From NCBI RefSeq assembly GCF_041146395.1, contig NC_090984.1, forward strand, positions 79,495,114 to 79,559,113: a stretch of DNA of 64,000 nucleotides. The letters run 5' to 3'. The notes under the pieces were generated by a model. That model was not told the origin of the DNA. It saw nothing but the letters and a program-made list of their open reading frames with translations, and made no database searches. The translations under genes were made by a program, and so were the position numbers. This document shows, piece by piece, positions 1 to 13,261 of the stretch (positions are counted from its first letter, which is position 1; every line of letters starts with the position of its first letter). This stretch comes from Eulemur rufifrons (taxonomy: Eukaryota; Chordata; Mammalia; Primates; Lemuridae).

Positions 1-579
1 ACACAAAATAAAAAGTAATAGAAATAGACTCACAGCCAACTCTGCCAAGAACTCAATATTATATATTCATATTTATTCCTTGACATGTTGGAAAACAAAA
101 CAAACAACCTCAAAAGAACTTGTAAGCATATTTTTAAAAATTTCTACTTTTTCATGGAATGCTTGTAAGGTAAAAATCAGCTCTCATTTGTCCTTTTCTA
201 ATATATCCCATCTTTATTATTTTTGCAGCAGTAAGAGGAAATTACGTATGTGAAAGAGGAAAAGTGAAAAACAGTAGTAGAAATAACATCAACAATAGTA
301 GTCACCAAAGAACCCAAGTTAATTTTCTGTTTTCCAATAAGAAAGTACACTTCATTTCTGAAGATTTATGGTCATCTGAGGTTTATTTTAAATTAAACTA
401 AAAAATAACATTTCAAGACATCAATTTTTCTAGTTTTCTTCCCTTCTTCCTTGCCATTCCATATTAGTCTTCTTTGCTTTTATCTCAATTCGGTAACCTT
501 ATACATTGTTGTGCTCCCAGGATCAGCCCTTGATTTACTTTTCTACTACATAAGCACTCACTGTGCTAGAGATCTTATC
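1..579. other. AT-rich sequence, no recognised feature
   Basis: No open frame, RNA gene or repeat that I can name is visible here. Confidence 0.4.
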
Positions 580-1530
580 TAGGTCCATAACCTTAAACAT
601 GTCTCTCTCCAGCCTCAACCTCTTCTCTGAACTCCAGACTTTATCTGTCTACTCAATAATTCCACTCGGGTATCAATGGGCATTTCTAAACCAGTAAGTC
701 TAAAAGTGGGTTCAAGATATCCCCTAACCAAAAACAAACACTCCTCATAGTCTAACCCTCCTCAGAAATCCGCAACTACGTCCTTTCCATTGCTCAGGCC
801 AAATATATTGAGGCAATCCCTGATGTCTCTCTTTCTCTCATTCCACATTACCAATCCTTCAGCAAATCCTATTTGTTATGTCAAAATCTACTGAGGATCT
901 GATCAAATCTCATCATTTCTACCCCTTCCACACTGGCCCAAGCCATCATCATCCTTCCACACTCACCCCTCATGTTGCAATAACCTCCTAACTGGTCTTC
1001 ATCTTTCTATCCGTTTAAAAAATAAGTAACAGGAAAAAGTCAGATCATGTCACTCCATTCAAATTCTTTACAATGACTTAAAAGCACTACAGAATCTACC
1101 TCCTAACCCTGATTTTTTTCACTCTACATTTGACTTCCCTGTGTACCTTGAACACACCAAGTTCTTGCCTCAGGATCCCTGCGCTTACTTTCCTTCCTTG
1201 TGGGTTGCTCTTCCCTCATACATCTGCCAGCCGACTCCCTGACCTCACTCAGGTCTTTGCTCAAATACCCTCTCCAGAACACCTTCTCTTATCACCCTAT
1301 TTTAAAATGCATCACTAACCTCTTCCATGGCACTCTATGCTACTTCAGTGATTTATCTATATACTTATTCTCTGATATACTTCATGTATTTTGGTGGTTT
1401 TTGTTATCATTACCTAAATCTCCCCAATAGAATGTGAACTTTTTGATAGCAAAGAATTTTTTTCACTGCTCCCTAGCAAAAAGAAAAATGCTTAGCGCAG
1501 ACCAGATGCCTAAAAAATATTTTTAACTAT
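580..1530 (+). repeat. L2 (LINE-2) 3'-end fragment
   Basis: A pyrimidine-rich block follows the order I know for L2 3' ends: a segment on cytosine-rich words, then 'cctcctaactggtcttc', 'gatcatgtcactcc', 'tcaggtctttgctcaaa', 'agaacaccttctcttatcaccc' as separated motifs, and a terminal 'atagaatgtgaactt'. The two short open frames at 1130-1430 lie inside this repeat and have no independent support. It is old and heavily diverged. Confidence 0.65.
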
Positions 1531-3190
1531 GGTGGTGAGGTGTGGAGATATCTAGAAATCAAATAGTACATTATTGTCAGCCATTGGAACCTCTGCTAGG
1601 TATTCAATAATTTCTATCATCATTTGATAGAAATAGATAATTCATTAAGTAATATCTGAAATGTATGATTTCTTTATTTATTTAATGTTTAAATGGCTCC
1701 GTTTTTCTAATAATTATGTGGTCATTTTAAAGTTTTCAGAAAATACTGAAAGGTAAAAAAAGAAAGGTCACCCCTATCTCAATGTTACTGATATTTTGAA
1801 TTATTTATTCCTGATATTTTCCTATGAATTCATACAAATGTGTATACATATGTATGTGAATGTATATGTGAATATATATTTATAAAATTGATACTATAGG
1901 ATATATTTATGACATAAGGAAAAAATACTGAATTGTAAACAATTTATTAGGTCATTAACTATTTGTCAAAAACATATTAATAGTGCCATTATGGTCCATT
2001 CAAGGCACATCAATCCCATATTATTGGAATTTAAGTTATCTGAAAGACTAGTTCAAGTCTAATATTTCCCACATAACTTTGATAACTATTCCATTCTACA
2101 CTGATCTGTTCTCCTATCACTCAGAATCATTCATTAAAGATGTTCCAGAATAGAAATTTACCTGGTTATGGCATATAAGGATATATGTTGTCTTATGATT
2201 TATTGCATCTCTGGAGCATATCAATGTTTTCTACATATGAGATTGTTTAATCAATATTTATTAATAATGTTGATAACATGTAAATACCCTACACTTTCCT
2301 AATATTAATAGCAAAATCACAGATGAAATAAAAATCAAGCATTCTGTTTATTTTTCAGGTGGGGAAATGGCAGTTTTATATACTATACTTTAGGTCTTGT
2401 TGCTTTAACCCTTCATCCTTTTCTTTTCTGTTATCATTTAAGAAATCCATTTACTTTCAATGAATGTTCAGTTGCTGAAATCACTCTCCATTATGGAAGA
2501 GCATTTGATTCTCTGGCTGCCTACAGCCTGGCTTTTGGCGTGGGAGTTCCATTACAGGTGTTATTGATTTGGGCTGTGTTCCTTTCTCAGCACTGCAGTC
2601 TCCATATGCCATCTGACTGTCTGATGATGAGTATATTGCACACCTAGGAGTTTTTACGAATTTTATTTCACAGAAAAGCAAATATATATATGGAAATTCT
2701 GCTGCTAGGGAAAAATAACTTTGAAAATTATTTTTTGAAATGTGTGTTTGTTTTTGACTCTGTGTAAGGACAGAAACATACGCTCAAATGAATGACAAAA
2801 CCTTGAAAAATTATCTTGTCCTCAGAGACCACGCTGGCAGCATAAGCACTAACTTATCTCAGATTGATGAAGATTGCATGTAAAGGTATACTGGATAGCT
2901 GAGAGCTTAATAATAATTCTTTGATGAAGTTTCCAAGGAGCAAGATAATTTGATTACCAGTACTTTGGAATACATTTTTGTCTCCCTAAATGTATTCATA
3001 ATAAAAAATCTTTTAATGTTGTTTTGTTTTAACGAGTTAATCCAATTTTCTAAGTTTAATGATAAAAAATAGTTTTCTATTTCATCTAAGAGGAAGTGGT
3101 TGAGAATGGATCCTTTATATGCTAATCCACTACTGATGCACTTTGTTTGCATTCTAATATAGAGTCTTAGAAGTTTACATTTCAAGTAGC
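1531..3190. other. AT-rich sequence, no recognised feature
   Basis: Contains a short TATG/TGTATA-rich stretch near 1835-1885. The remainder looks unique. Short antisense frames at 2481 and 2907 show no recognisable domain. Confidence 0.4.
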
Positions 3191-3194
3191 CTCA

Positions 3195-3275
3195 GCAATC
3201 ATCTCCTTCAGTTCTTTTCTTTTACTGAGGAAACTCAGTGGAAACTGAGGCCGAAAGTTATTTACCACAAACAAT
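3195..3275 (-). repeat. MIR fragment, antisense
   Basis: 'actgaggaaactcagtgga' followed by 'ctgaggccgaaagttattta' resembles the antisense MIR core (gaggaaactgaggc... then gttaagtaact). Short and diverged. Confidence 0.4.
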
Positions 3276-3589
3276 TTACCATGGCACAATCTGTTTCACC
3301 TCCCTTTTCCTCATTCCTATATTTCTCTTTTCTAATTTACCCCAGTGGAGTTATAGAATAAGTCTAAATATACACAAACAAATAAGTTCAACTCAGTCAC
3401 AAATAACATTTTGAATGCTGAGTTCTGTCCTATAAATGCTATGGGAAAGGAGATTATTAGAACAGGACAGTACCTTTGTCAAAGTACAAGCTGGCAACAA
3501 GAGATAGGCTTCATACTGTGTGTGCTTTCATTGCCTAAAAAAGAAATGGGTTGCTAACACTTCCTCTGGTTTAAATTGGCAAGTTAAAA

Positions 3590-3690
3590 GCACATATCTC
3601 TTTAATAATTTCAACCAAGCTCACACAACTATCTAGTAGTAGCACTGGAATTAGAACCCAGAAACTTTGACTTTTCATTGCTTTACATTC
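3590..3690 (-). repeat. MIR 5'-end fragment, antisense
   Basis: 'agctcacacaactatctagt' and 'ggaattagaacccagaaact' match the antisense MIR order (tcacacagctagtaagtgg... gaacccagg). It could belong to the same MIR as 3195-3275, split by later sequence. Confidence 0.4.
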
Positions 3691-3699
3691 ATTAATGCA

Positions 3700-4654
3700 G
3701 CAACATTCTCAATCACTGGAATCTCATTCTTATGAGAACTAGGAGTGTGTTGTGCAGAGTTCATGAGTTGTGTGTAAGAAGAGTGATGAAATTGGGCATG
3801 CAATGGAGCAAAGAATATATACGTCTGAATCTGTGAAAGACACAGCATTTCATTCTCACCAGTAAGTGTGCCTGGGACACTTGATGCTGCCATACTCAGT
3901 GTTGTCTTACAGTTGACATATATGTTCAACTTAAAGTCATAATCACCATACATCCTCAGGAAGAAGACTCAGAGGCAGGAGTGTAGGGAATCATCCACCA
4001 TATAACATTTTAAGAAGTTTTTAAAAATTTATTTCTACATTGCAATAGACTTTTTTTTCCCAGACTAGAAAATAAAGCAACAGTGATCCAACGGAAATAG
4101 GAGTCACCATATCTTGTCCACCTCCCATGATGAAATAATTCAGTTGGCAAAAAGTTTGCTATATTTCTTTTTAAACTGCTCCTTCTACCTCCAATCTCCT
4201 TTATCCATCCCATACCCTTTGCTCACATTAATGTTTCCACAAACACAACTCTATTATTTACCCTCCTTTCCCAGCTTCATGTGTAAACCCTGAGAAAACC
4301 CTGCTGTCCTCGCTACCTGTCATTGAGAGCAAGCAGTGGTCCTTCAAACAGGCTGCAGCCTAACAAAATTGCTATTTGGGCTTGAAAGTTTCCTTTGCTT
4401 TGCATTTAGACATTTCTGAATTTAGGGCTTATCTTGAGCTCAGTTTCTTGCAATTACTCTTACTGAGTGACTTTTTTCCAGATACCTGACTCCCAGTTCT
4501 TCTTTCACTCTGGCTGCATTTGGGTGGGTAGGCTCACTCCTGTTTCCCAGGATCACACCTTAGGTTGTGCCCCATCCCTGGCTTCAAAGTTTATTCTGTC
4601 ATTGTGAGTGCCACATAGCACAGGTTATGGGACCTTGTTGCACACTAAATCAAA
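3700..4654. other. No recognised feature
   Basis: Mixed-composition sequence with two antisense short frames (3675, 4010) that have no domain. I recognise no repeat. Confidence 0.35.
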
Positions 4655-4915
4655 CACAAACTCTATACACTGACATTTAAGACTCTATAATCTGATCTAA
4701 GCCAACTACCAGAACCTATAATTCATTGCCTTTCCACTTCTCTCCAGACAACTGCACAAGTTATTTCAACTCCTGCTCAATGCTTTCCACCTCTGATCCT
4801 TCCCTCACACAATTTCCTGGGTCGGGAAGGCTCTGGTCATAGCTCCATCTCCACCTGTTATAATTCTGTACATTTTCCAAGGCTGGATTTCCATAGATCA
4901 TTTTTCCAGATTACA
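4655..4915 (+). repeat. L2 3'-end fragment
   Basis: Ordered L2-like motifs: 'actctataatctgatctaag', 'cctttccacttctctccaga', 'ctcctgctcaatgctttcca' and a glycine-rich-equivalent 'gggaaggctctggtca'. It ends just before a MIR. Confidence 0.55.
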
Positions 4916-4917
4916 GC

Positions 4918-5140
4918 CAGTAGCAAACTGGCAGAACAACAGAGGAACTAGAAGGTTTATGTTTGAATCCCTGCTTACCCAGCTGAAACATTCTGGGCAA
5001 GTTAAGTTTCTTTAGCCTTTGTATCCTAATCTGCGATTGGAAAGAATAACATACGCAACTTCATAGAGTTATTGGTATGATTGCCTGAGTTTAAAATGAA
5101 AAGTGCCTGGCACATAACACATGCCCAATAAATAGTTTCT
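4918..5140 (+). repeat. MIR element, sense
   Basis: Close to full length. The order is 'tttgaatccctgcttaccca', 'tgggcaagttaagtttcttt', 'agcctttgtatcctaatctg', then 'gtgcctggcacataacacat' and 'cccaataaatag'. These are the 5' region, core and L2-like tail of MIR. Confidence 0.75.
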
Positions 5141-5293
5141 ATTATAATATATCTATATGGTACTTTTACTACAATAAAAAGTAAAATATTTTATGGGTTG
5201 TACAGTACTCTTTTAAGCTTTTCTGGGATGTTTTTATGTGGTGGTGTTTGACCATTTGCTAAAATTTCTGCATTAAAAAAAAAAAAAAATTTA

Positions 5294-5440
5294 GGCCAGG
5301 CATGGTGGCTCATGCCTGTAATCCCAGCACTTCGGGAGGCTGAGGTGGGAGGATCGCTTGAGCCCAGTCTGAGGCTACAGTAAGCTATGATTGAACTACT
5401 GCACTCCAGCCTGGGCAACAGAGCATCACCCTGTCTCTAA
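5294..5440 (+). repeat. FLAM-type free left Alu monomer
   Basis: Starts at 'ggccaggcatggtggctcat' and ends at 'ctgggcaacagagcatcacc' plus 'ctgtctc', followed by a (TAA)n-like tail. There is no second arm. The left-arm sequence runs directly into 'gaggctacagtaagctatga', as in 7SL-derived monomers (FLAM). An A-rich run (5275-5289) precedes it. Antisense reading of this monomer creates the frames at 5191-5570. Confidence 0.8.
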
Positions 5441-5446
5441 TAATAA

Positions 5447-5600
5447 TAAGAAGAATTAACTCATATAATAACTGTTGTCTGGGAATTGTCCCCATTTCAC
5501 CAATAGAGAAAACTAAAACTGAGAGATGAGTGACTGATCCAAAGACACATATACCTACAGAATGCCACACTCTCTGATATCAGCCTCAACAAACTCTGTA
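5447..5600 (-). repeat. MIR fragment, antisense
   Basis: 'tccccatttcaccaatagag', 'aaaactaaaactgagagatg' and 'gactgatccaaagacacata' follow the antisense MIR core order. It abuts the FLAM tail, so the monomer may have landed in or beside this MIR. Confidence 0.6.
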
Positions 5601-5604
5601 CAAC

Positions 5605-8600
5605 TACATGGCTTTTTGGAGAAGGGATTGCCGTGTTTTCTGAATCTTTCTATTCCCCAGAGCACATAACTTACTGTGTTTTACAAAGTAAGTATATAAT
5701 ATATATTTCATGAATTCATTGTTAAATAGGACTTTTCCCAGAATGCCTATGGTACCTGGATTACTTTAAGGAAGAAAAATGGCATTATGATGCAGGTAAG
5801 ATTTAGAAATAGAATGGCAGTAAAATTTACAAAATTTTGAAGATGGGCACATTTTAGTATTTAAATGATTATAAATATCCTAATATGATCAGCAACATGT
5901 CAGATATTGGTTTGTCATCTTACCCATGGGAAAATTCACATGAAGTGTACAATTTATAATTATAAAATAAATAGGTTTGGTTTTAGAGTCTCTTATTTGA
6001 AGCCTTAGGTGTATAAAAATTCCAAATAACCTACTTGTGAATCAACTATGAGAAAAGACCCTTCCATGACAGTGCTTTAAGAACCAGAGAATGAGAAATA
6101 TTTCTAACACCTGCGCAGGCTATGTTGGGACAGGGAGGGAGGGCACAGATATTATGTTAGAATGTTTGAGTCAACATTCAAAATTTCAAATTAAAGACAT
6201 TTCTTCACAAATGTTACATTGTGTCACACTAAATCTATTTCTCAATATTTATTAATATTAATGAACTAATTAATATTAATGAATTATTTATCAGTTCGAC
6301 AGACTTTTACTAAGTACCTATATGTGCCAAGTCCTATATCAGGCACTATGGATATAATAGTGACAAAAGATTTGTTAGGAAGTAGCACGCTTAACAAGGA
6401 CTATGACTTGCTTCTGTGCATGATTGACTTATGAGTGATCTTTAACAAATGTTTGATTTGGCGTCCCTTTATTAGCTTGTACAGGCAAAACTCACCTATC
6501 TACATTATCATATAAAAATGTTATTAAATACATACAGATACATAAGGCAAGTAAATTGACTTTTGGATTATCCACATTTTTCATTAAAATTTTCTCACTT
6601 ATCTCATATAATTGAAATATCAGTCTGCATGCCTACTTAGTAATAAATATGACTCATCATGAAGTTTCTTTTTAAAAAAAGTCTCTACTGGAATAGCTGA
6701 CAGTGAAAATGAAGGCAAATGAGGAGTAGCAGAGAGAAGGCATGGCTGATTATACCAAAGATTCCAGCACACCTAGGAAAAAAGATTTAAAGTTGGGTAA
6801 AGACGCTGGCTATGAATAAAAATGTAATAGTTTCTAAAAATAATATTCTTCTTCAAAGAACTTCCAAACTTGGTTTAAAAAGATCTGAGGTAGGGTTGGG
6901 CAGGGGTAAGAAAACAATGAATCTACTTTAATGTTTTGGAGACATCTTAGGTCTAGACCAATTCAATGCCAGTTTTGATTTTAACCCAGCATCTGGAGAA
7001 GCTATATTTTCAATAGAAAAGCAGTGTTTACTGAAAATGACTGATTCACCATGCAGTTTTCTGGGGGAGTACATTATTTGTACCTAAACAAAATGAAGAA
7101 CTGTCAAGATTCCAAAACTAATGAGTAAACATCTTTGGAATTCGCTAACAAATAAATGATGTGAATTGACAAAAGAAAGCAGGCTCTTAAGTAGTGAATT
7201 TTGCAATTTGCCTCTGTTTTCAGGGAGAACACATATGTGTACATCCTCTTTGTCCATTTTGACAAGTTTTCTGCTTTTCTTTTATTACAATAAATATTGC
7301 CTGCCAGTCAATGAAAATATGCTTGCACTTTCATAAGTGCATATAAATTTAACTCCCTAAGGGCAGATAAAGAATATACATTATACAATGACAATTATAA
7401 TAAAATCTTGGGGTGGATTTATGATGATAAATAATTATTTTTAACAACAGAACTTCTCACAGAACCCTGATTAGAAAGGTTGCTAAATACCATTCCTGCT
7501 TAGAGATATCCTTTTTAAGGGAGTAAAATAGGCAGCTATAATCTATAAATTTTATTTCATTTTCTTAAAAATTATATATACATATGTATATAAGTTAGCA
7601 AAATTGTTAAATTTTTTTATGCAGGGGTCTCAGTTAATAACTTTAAAGTATTAGTGAATAACATTATAGATAAAAAAGTTAAAATAAATTATTTTAAAAT
7701 ATTGGAAAAAATATTCAATCCAGACATCCATTATATAGGATTATTTGCAATGCATTTTTACTATGAAACCTGTGACCAACAAGTACCTGTAATAGAATGA
7801 GATAGTAATTTTTGCTCAATGGCTAGCTAAAATTAGGTCCATGTCAACTGAGGGACAAACATTTATCATATGTTATCATAGTGATGGCACATACTGAAAT
7901 TCAAACTCTAGCAAGCATTCACCATTTGCTTGCCAAAACAGCAATACTGCTTGCTCATCTAGAAGATAAATCTCATCCATTTTCTGAGCCTATCCCAACC
8001 ATGACAGGGAATGCCTTTATGGGCAAAACAATGGTAGGTGAGGGAAAATTAAGACTCTTGCTTTATGAGATCCAGTGTGCACAGCATTTGTGGGAGGGCT
8101 GAGTGTCACACACCCACGTGAGGCAGCTACTACCATCTTCAGATAGCCTACACAGAAAATGCCTAGGCTTCTGACTCCACTTCCCCAATACTCCGTTTCT
8201 TGATGGGCTTGGACCTGATCCAAGAGTATTCCACTTAACTAAGCCTTAACACTATGCCTGTTTTGTTGTTGTTGTTTGTTTTTAAATATATACCTCACCA
8301 AAAAAAGGGACAAAATTGTATTTGCTGTACTTCCAGGAATGCCTAAAATTCTGCTATGAATTGTTAGATTGCCTAAAATCTGCTGTTCCTCTGCTTGCTG
8401 GCGTATTCCAAGCACCTGGATACTGCTTTTGAAACTTTCCTGGTTACTCCCATGTCAGTTCCCCAGCAGGGAGCCAGCCCTACAGTTTTCCTGGGCTCAC
8501 TCCATGTTTCCACAGAATCCCATTTTCCTTTGTTTCTTTACTAGGCAGTACTGCTGGGGTCCTATAGTATGGATTATGTTCCAGCCTGCCTGAGTTATGA

Positions 8601-8918
8601 TACAAGCAAGGTTATTAGAGTTAAAAGTTTTAAAATCACATGTGGATTTTATAGACCTCATGCTGCCTATGTAGACTGAAGTCATCAACCAACTGCTGTT
8701 CTGGGGGATGTTACTCCTGTATCGCAAGTTAAGACTGTTCAGGTTGCTCGGCTTCCCTCATTCCTGGCCACTTAAAGCACTCACCAGCAATCATCTTTTT
8801 TTCTTTTAAAATAAAATATAAAACTGAACGAATCATTCCAATTTAACAAAATGTAATTATTTGGGACTTTGTGACAAATACATCTAAATACTGAATACAA
8901 CAGTATGGGATATGGATT
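5605..8918. other. AT-rich sequence, mostly unrecognised
   Basis: A weak old-repeat signal lies at about 6290-6380 ('acttttactaagtacctata', 'caggcactatggatataata'), resembling the start of the unnamed repeat at 45270. Overlapping short frames on both strands at 7881-8727 show no domain. A small direct repeat ('tgcctaaaat' plus 'ctgct') occurs at about 8341 and 8373. Confidence 0.35.
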
Positions 8919-9294
<376 letters not shown>

Positions 9295-10978
9295 AGCAAA
9301 AGTACATCATCAGGAAAAAAGAACATGCCCTTCACAGTAAAGAAAATCTTCAAAATACGTCTTTAGATAAGGTAGCATGGATGACTCAGAAGACTGAGAG
9401 TCTATTTAATTGGTCATTTACTCCAATCTACATATCATGTAAATTTCCCCAGACACTATTAAACTTATAGTCTCTGGAGAGAATAAAAATGAAGAAGGTT
9501 TAAATAATTGCTGTTAAGAAATCTTTGTAGATTGGTAAAATTATCTTTCCGCCAATGGTTACAGTACATAATTAAAGAATCTTGGCATATTTGAAATTGT
9601 CACTGGAGTCAAAATAATTTATTTTAATGCAGGATTTTCATGTTATCAATTTGAGATGAAATTCACTTTGTTGGTTATAAAATATATACTTTCAATTTCT
9701 GAAGTTAACACTGATGTTCATGAACTAAGCCTCTTTTTGGAGAGTTTTATTTTCTTTTAGGTAAGTTTCTTCCCTCACATTTAACTAAAACATAAGACAA
9801 CTGTCATTTTTGATATAAATTTGGCTGACTACTGAAATAAATAATATATCTAACCTTGTGTTTCTTTTGTTTCGAATACCTTTATTTGCTTTTCGAAATA
9901 ACTCTCTGATATTAAAGATCTTATACAAAAACTAGGGTTGTAATGAGAGTAACATTGGTACTAGATCATAAAATAATACATATTTGCAGTGTGTAGGGCC
10001 AAAATCTAATAATTATTCTTGTCTTTTTAACCCACAATTTAGTTCATGCTTCCCCCTCACTGCCTCCAGGGGATGGATCTTGAGTACTGTTGGCTAAACA
10101 GTGTATGGCATTAATGTAGCAACTGCTATTAATCTGGTCCTGTCAGATTAAAGAGAGGATTTACATTTCCTGGTTGGGGAATAGGTTCTTGGTTTCTCAT
10201 GGAATATGAACAAAAACCCAAACAGTCCCAGGTCATGTTCTCAGCCATTTTTCATCCACAATAAAAATCAGCCAAAGGACAAAACAAATACACCAAACAT
10301 GGCAGAGCACTTAGGGAGAGAGGTCCAGTCAACAATCAATTTCCGAGCACTGAAAAATTCTGTAGATAAGAAATACCCTTATTGCCTGGGCCAGTTTGGT
10401 CAGAATTTCCATTAATTACAGCTCACAGCATTCTAACTGATTCAATTTACTCAAAGAATAATCCAGTTGAGAATTCAAACTTAAGTATATTTCAGATAAT
10501 GTTCTCCCTCTTGTGGTCTAGTATTTCACTAAAGTACAAATAATAACTTCTAATGTCTTAATTTCAAAAAGGTCACCTTTTAGAAAAGATTCATCCTAAG
10601 CATGAGAGACTACAAAGGTGCTTTTAAAGATGTATTGTTATATTCACAAAGCAAAAAATTTAACGACATATCCAATAAAATGTTTGGACAAAACAAATCT
10701 TATAATTGGTGAAGATGGAAAAATGTTTAAACTGAAATCAAGTGTAACTCCATACATTGATCAAATTTAATGGATAAAGGAAAAGGGTTTTTATCAACAT
10801 GTATTATTAGAATATGTCCAATTAAGATGCTGTAAAATATTAACCTTAAAAATGTTGTCTTCTTTCTCAAATATGCCACAGAATTAACAAATAAAATTAC
10901 AATTAAAGGGAAGAATGCTTCTAGAAAACTATATATACTGTGAACTTCATCTGAATCTAAGCCACTAATAAATATGAT
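9295..10978. other. AT-rich sequence, no recognised feature
   Basis: Includes a short plus-strand frame at 10206-10415 and an antisense frame at 10727-10984. Neither has a recognisable domain, codon bias or splice context. Confidence 0.35.
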
Positions 10979-10979
10979 A

Positions 10980-11130
10980 TTCAAATAAGTACAGGTTTTG
11001 GAGTTAAAGATACGTGTTCAACGTAGGCAAGTTCTTTAACCTCTCTAACTCAATATACTCATGTGCAAAATGAGGATAATAATGTCCCTTTTCTGTATTT
11101 ATTAGAAGATTAAAAGACATAATACATCAC
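10980..11130 (+). repeat. MIR fragment, sense
   Basis: 'ggcaagttctttaacctctc', 'taactcaatatactcatgtg' and 'caaaatgaggataataatgt' are the MIR core in order. Confidence 0.7.
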
Positions 11131-11215
11131 ATTATAAGTGATAAAATATTTTTTTCTATATTTACATTTCAAATTTTCAACCAAAGGTATATCTTCTCTT
11201 AAAAATATTTAGCAT

Positions 11216-11275
11216 ACATCACACACACACAAAGACACACAGGCCTGTACAGTACATCCTTATGCACACACATAA
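11216..11275. repeat. Imperfect CA-rich simple repeat
   Basis: Interrupted (CA)n: 'acacacacacaaagacacac' with later ACAC clusters up to 'gcacacacataaacac'. Confidence 0.6.
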
Positions 11276-11604
11276 ACACTTTTCTCATGTTAAATAAATT
11301 TAAATGGATCAAGAATACAGGATCTGGTTTTTGGCCTCCACCACTTATTCCTGTTACTCGCTCCACACTTTTGTCTTTCTGTAGAAAGAAGTTCCAAACA
11401 GAATCCTAGGCTCGTAAATCCCACCCCTTGCTCCTCCAAATTGTTATGCTTCTTGTGGCATTAATGATTTATTGCATGGCTAATTTTCTGCTCTACAAAA
11501 TACAAGGTATGTGTGTGTACGGTGACCATGAATAATAATTCTGACTTCTACATGCTACTCATTACTTTATAAAAATCATTCATATATTTATAATGTCCCA
11601 TATG

Positions 11605-11902
11605 AACTTTATATAGGCCAGGTGTCGTGTCACACATCTGTAATCTCAGTACTTAGGGATGCCAAGGTGGGACGATCAATCCAGGCCAGGGGTTTGAGAC
11701 AAGTGTGGACAACATAGCAAGACCCCATTTCTATAAAAAATAAAAAAAATTAGCTGGGTATGGTGGCATGTACCTGTAGTTCCAGCTATTGGGAGGCTGA
11801 GGCAGGAGGAGCTCTTGAGCCCAGGAGTTCAAGGCTGCAGTGAGCTATAATCATGTCACTGCACTCCAGCCTGGGTGACAGAGCAAGGAAAAAACTTTAT
11901 AT
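11605..11902 (+). mobile_element. Older dimeric Alu (AluJ-like)
   Basis: Body about 11616-11892. Both arms are present but much more diverged than the lemur-type copies ('ggccaggtgtcgtgtcacac', 'tctgtaatctcagtacttag'). The right arm reads 'ggctgcagtgagctataatc' and 'actccagcctgggtgacaga', the ancestral primate form and not the lemur form. A likely TSD, aactttatat, sits on both sides (11606 and 11893). Confidence 0.85.
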
Positions 11903-13119
11903 TATAAATCATGGGCCATATTTTATTCAATGGAATAATTCTTAGCTATATATCTTGGTCAAATTAGAAATATTTGGTATCATGTTATTAATTACAATTA
12001 TCACTTGAATATGATTAAGATTAAACTTTGCTTGGCTAATTAAGAAAACAATTCTGATCTGATTCAAACATAAGACTCAATTATTAAAGATGTTCATCTG
12101 ATGAACTGGTAGTATCCCTAGGTCAATACTGAGTTTTTTCCTGAATTGGCTTACAAAGGACCAAATCTGTCAGGTAGACATTCCATTAAAACCTACAATA
12201 GGCAGCATATCTTCTCTTCTAGTCCCCTGGTAGGGAGATCTCACCACCGCCACTGGCTACTCAGAACAGGCGGTCCAGTTCCTGGGAAGGCACCTAGCTG
12301 GAGTTCGGAATACAGACTACAGAAAAAGAAAAGGTTTTTTGTTTGTTTTTTTTTTTAATCAGTGGAAAATTAACTGGTTCATACATAAATGGAAATGGAA
12401 ATTCTGGCCTCAGCAACACCAACCAATAGTGTAAACCAACTGAACCAGCAGACTCATTTAAACTTTCTGTATGAAACAAATTGACCTAACTTTGATTAGC
12501 ATTTTAATAAAAATCCTTTTTTATTTTCTGATGATTTTTATATTTTCTTTCTGGTTCAGTGAAAAGTAGTAATTAAAGGCAGAAATTATGCTAAGAATCA
12601 GACAATTTAATTCATTGACCATGGTCTCTTTTAGAGCAGGTCTCTATGAAATAGTACAAATGATCAACCCCTCTGCAACTGATTATTTCTCTAATTTAAC
12701 ACATTTCTGTAACCAAATATATCCATTAAGGAAGTTGCTTCTCTGTCTCATTTTATACCTCTGGAAACATTAATAGATATCAATTCCATCAAATTATCAA
12801 TGACAATATGAGACTTGACTAAGATAACATCACTGAAGAAATAAGTATTATTCTTTTGGGGAGTGTTTTCCAAGCAATTGAACATGAACTGTTGGTTAGA
12901 AAACCCAGCATATTGTACATAGGCTATTGCTAGCCCTGAAAAAGTAGCCTGTTATTAGCCACATTATAATCCTTGGGATAATACTGGCAGATATGTTATT
13001 ACATTTCTCATTGCCAGAGCCCTGAGGACTTGCCATCTCACTAGACAACACGTTTTTTCACAAATCCAATGTTCAGCTTACACACGTCTTCCTTTAACTA
13101 TTAGAATCTAGCAGAAAAC
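11903..13119. other. No recognised feature
   Basis: AT-rich. A slightly GC-richer patch occurs at 12225-12310 ('caccaccgccactggctact'). The open frames here are short and unsupported. Confidence 0.35.
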
Positions 13120-13200
13120 ACATCTTTCTTACGCTCAGTTTCCTTATCTGTGAAATGGGGGTAAAGTAATAATTACCTAATGTGCTCGAGTGTTCTGTGG
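13120..13200 (+). repeat. MIR core fragment, sense
   Basis: 'ctcagtttccttatctgtga' followed by 'aatgggggtaaagtaataat' is the MIR core. Confidence 0.65.
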
Positions 13201-13215
13201 TTTACCTAATTAGAG

Positions 13216-13243
13216 GTTATAAAGCTGATAAAGCTGATAAAGC
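13216..13243. repeat. 9-bp tandem repeat, about three copies
   Basis: The unit ATAAAGCTG is repeated head to tail, ending ATAAAGC. Very short array. Confidence 0.7.
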
Positions 13244-13261
13244 ACCAAGTAGTATTAAATA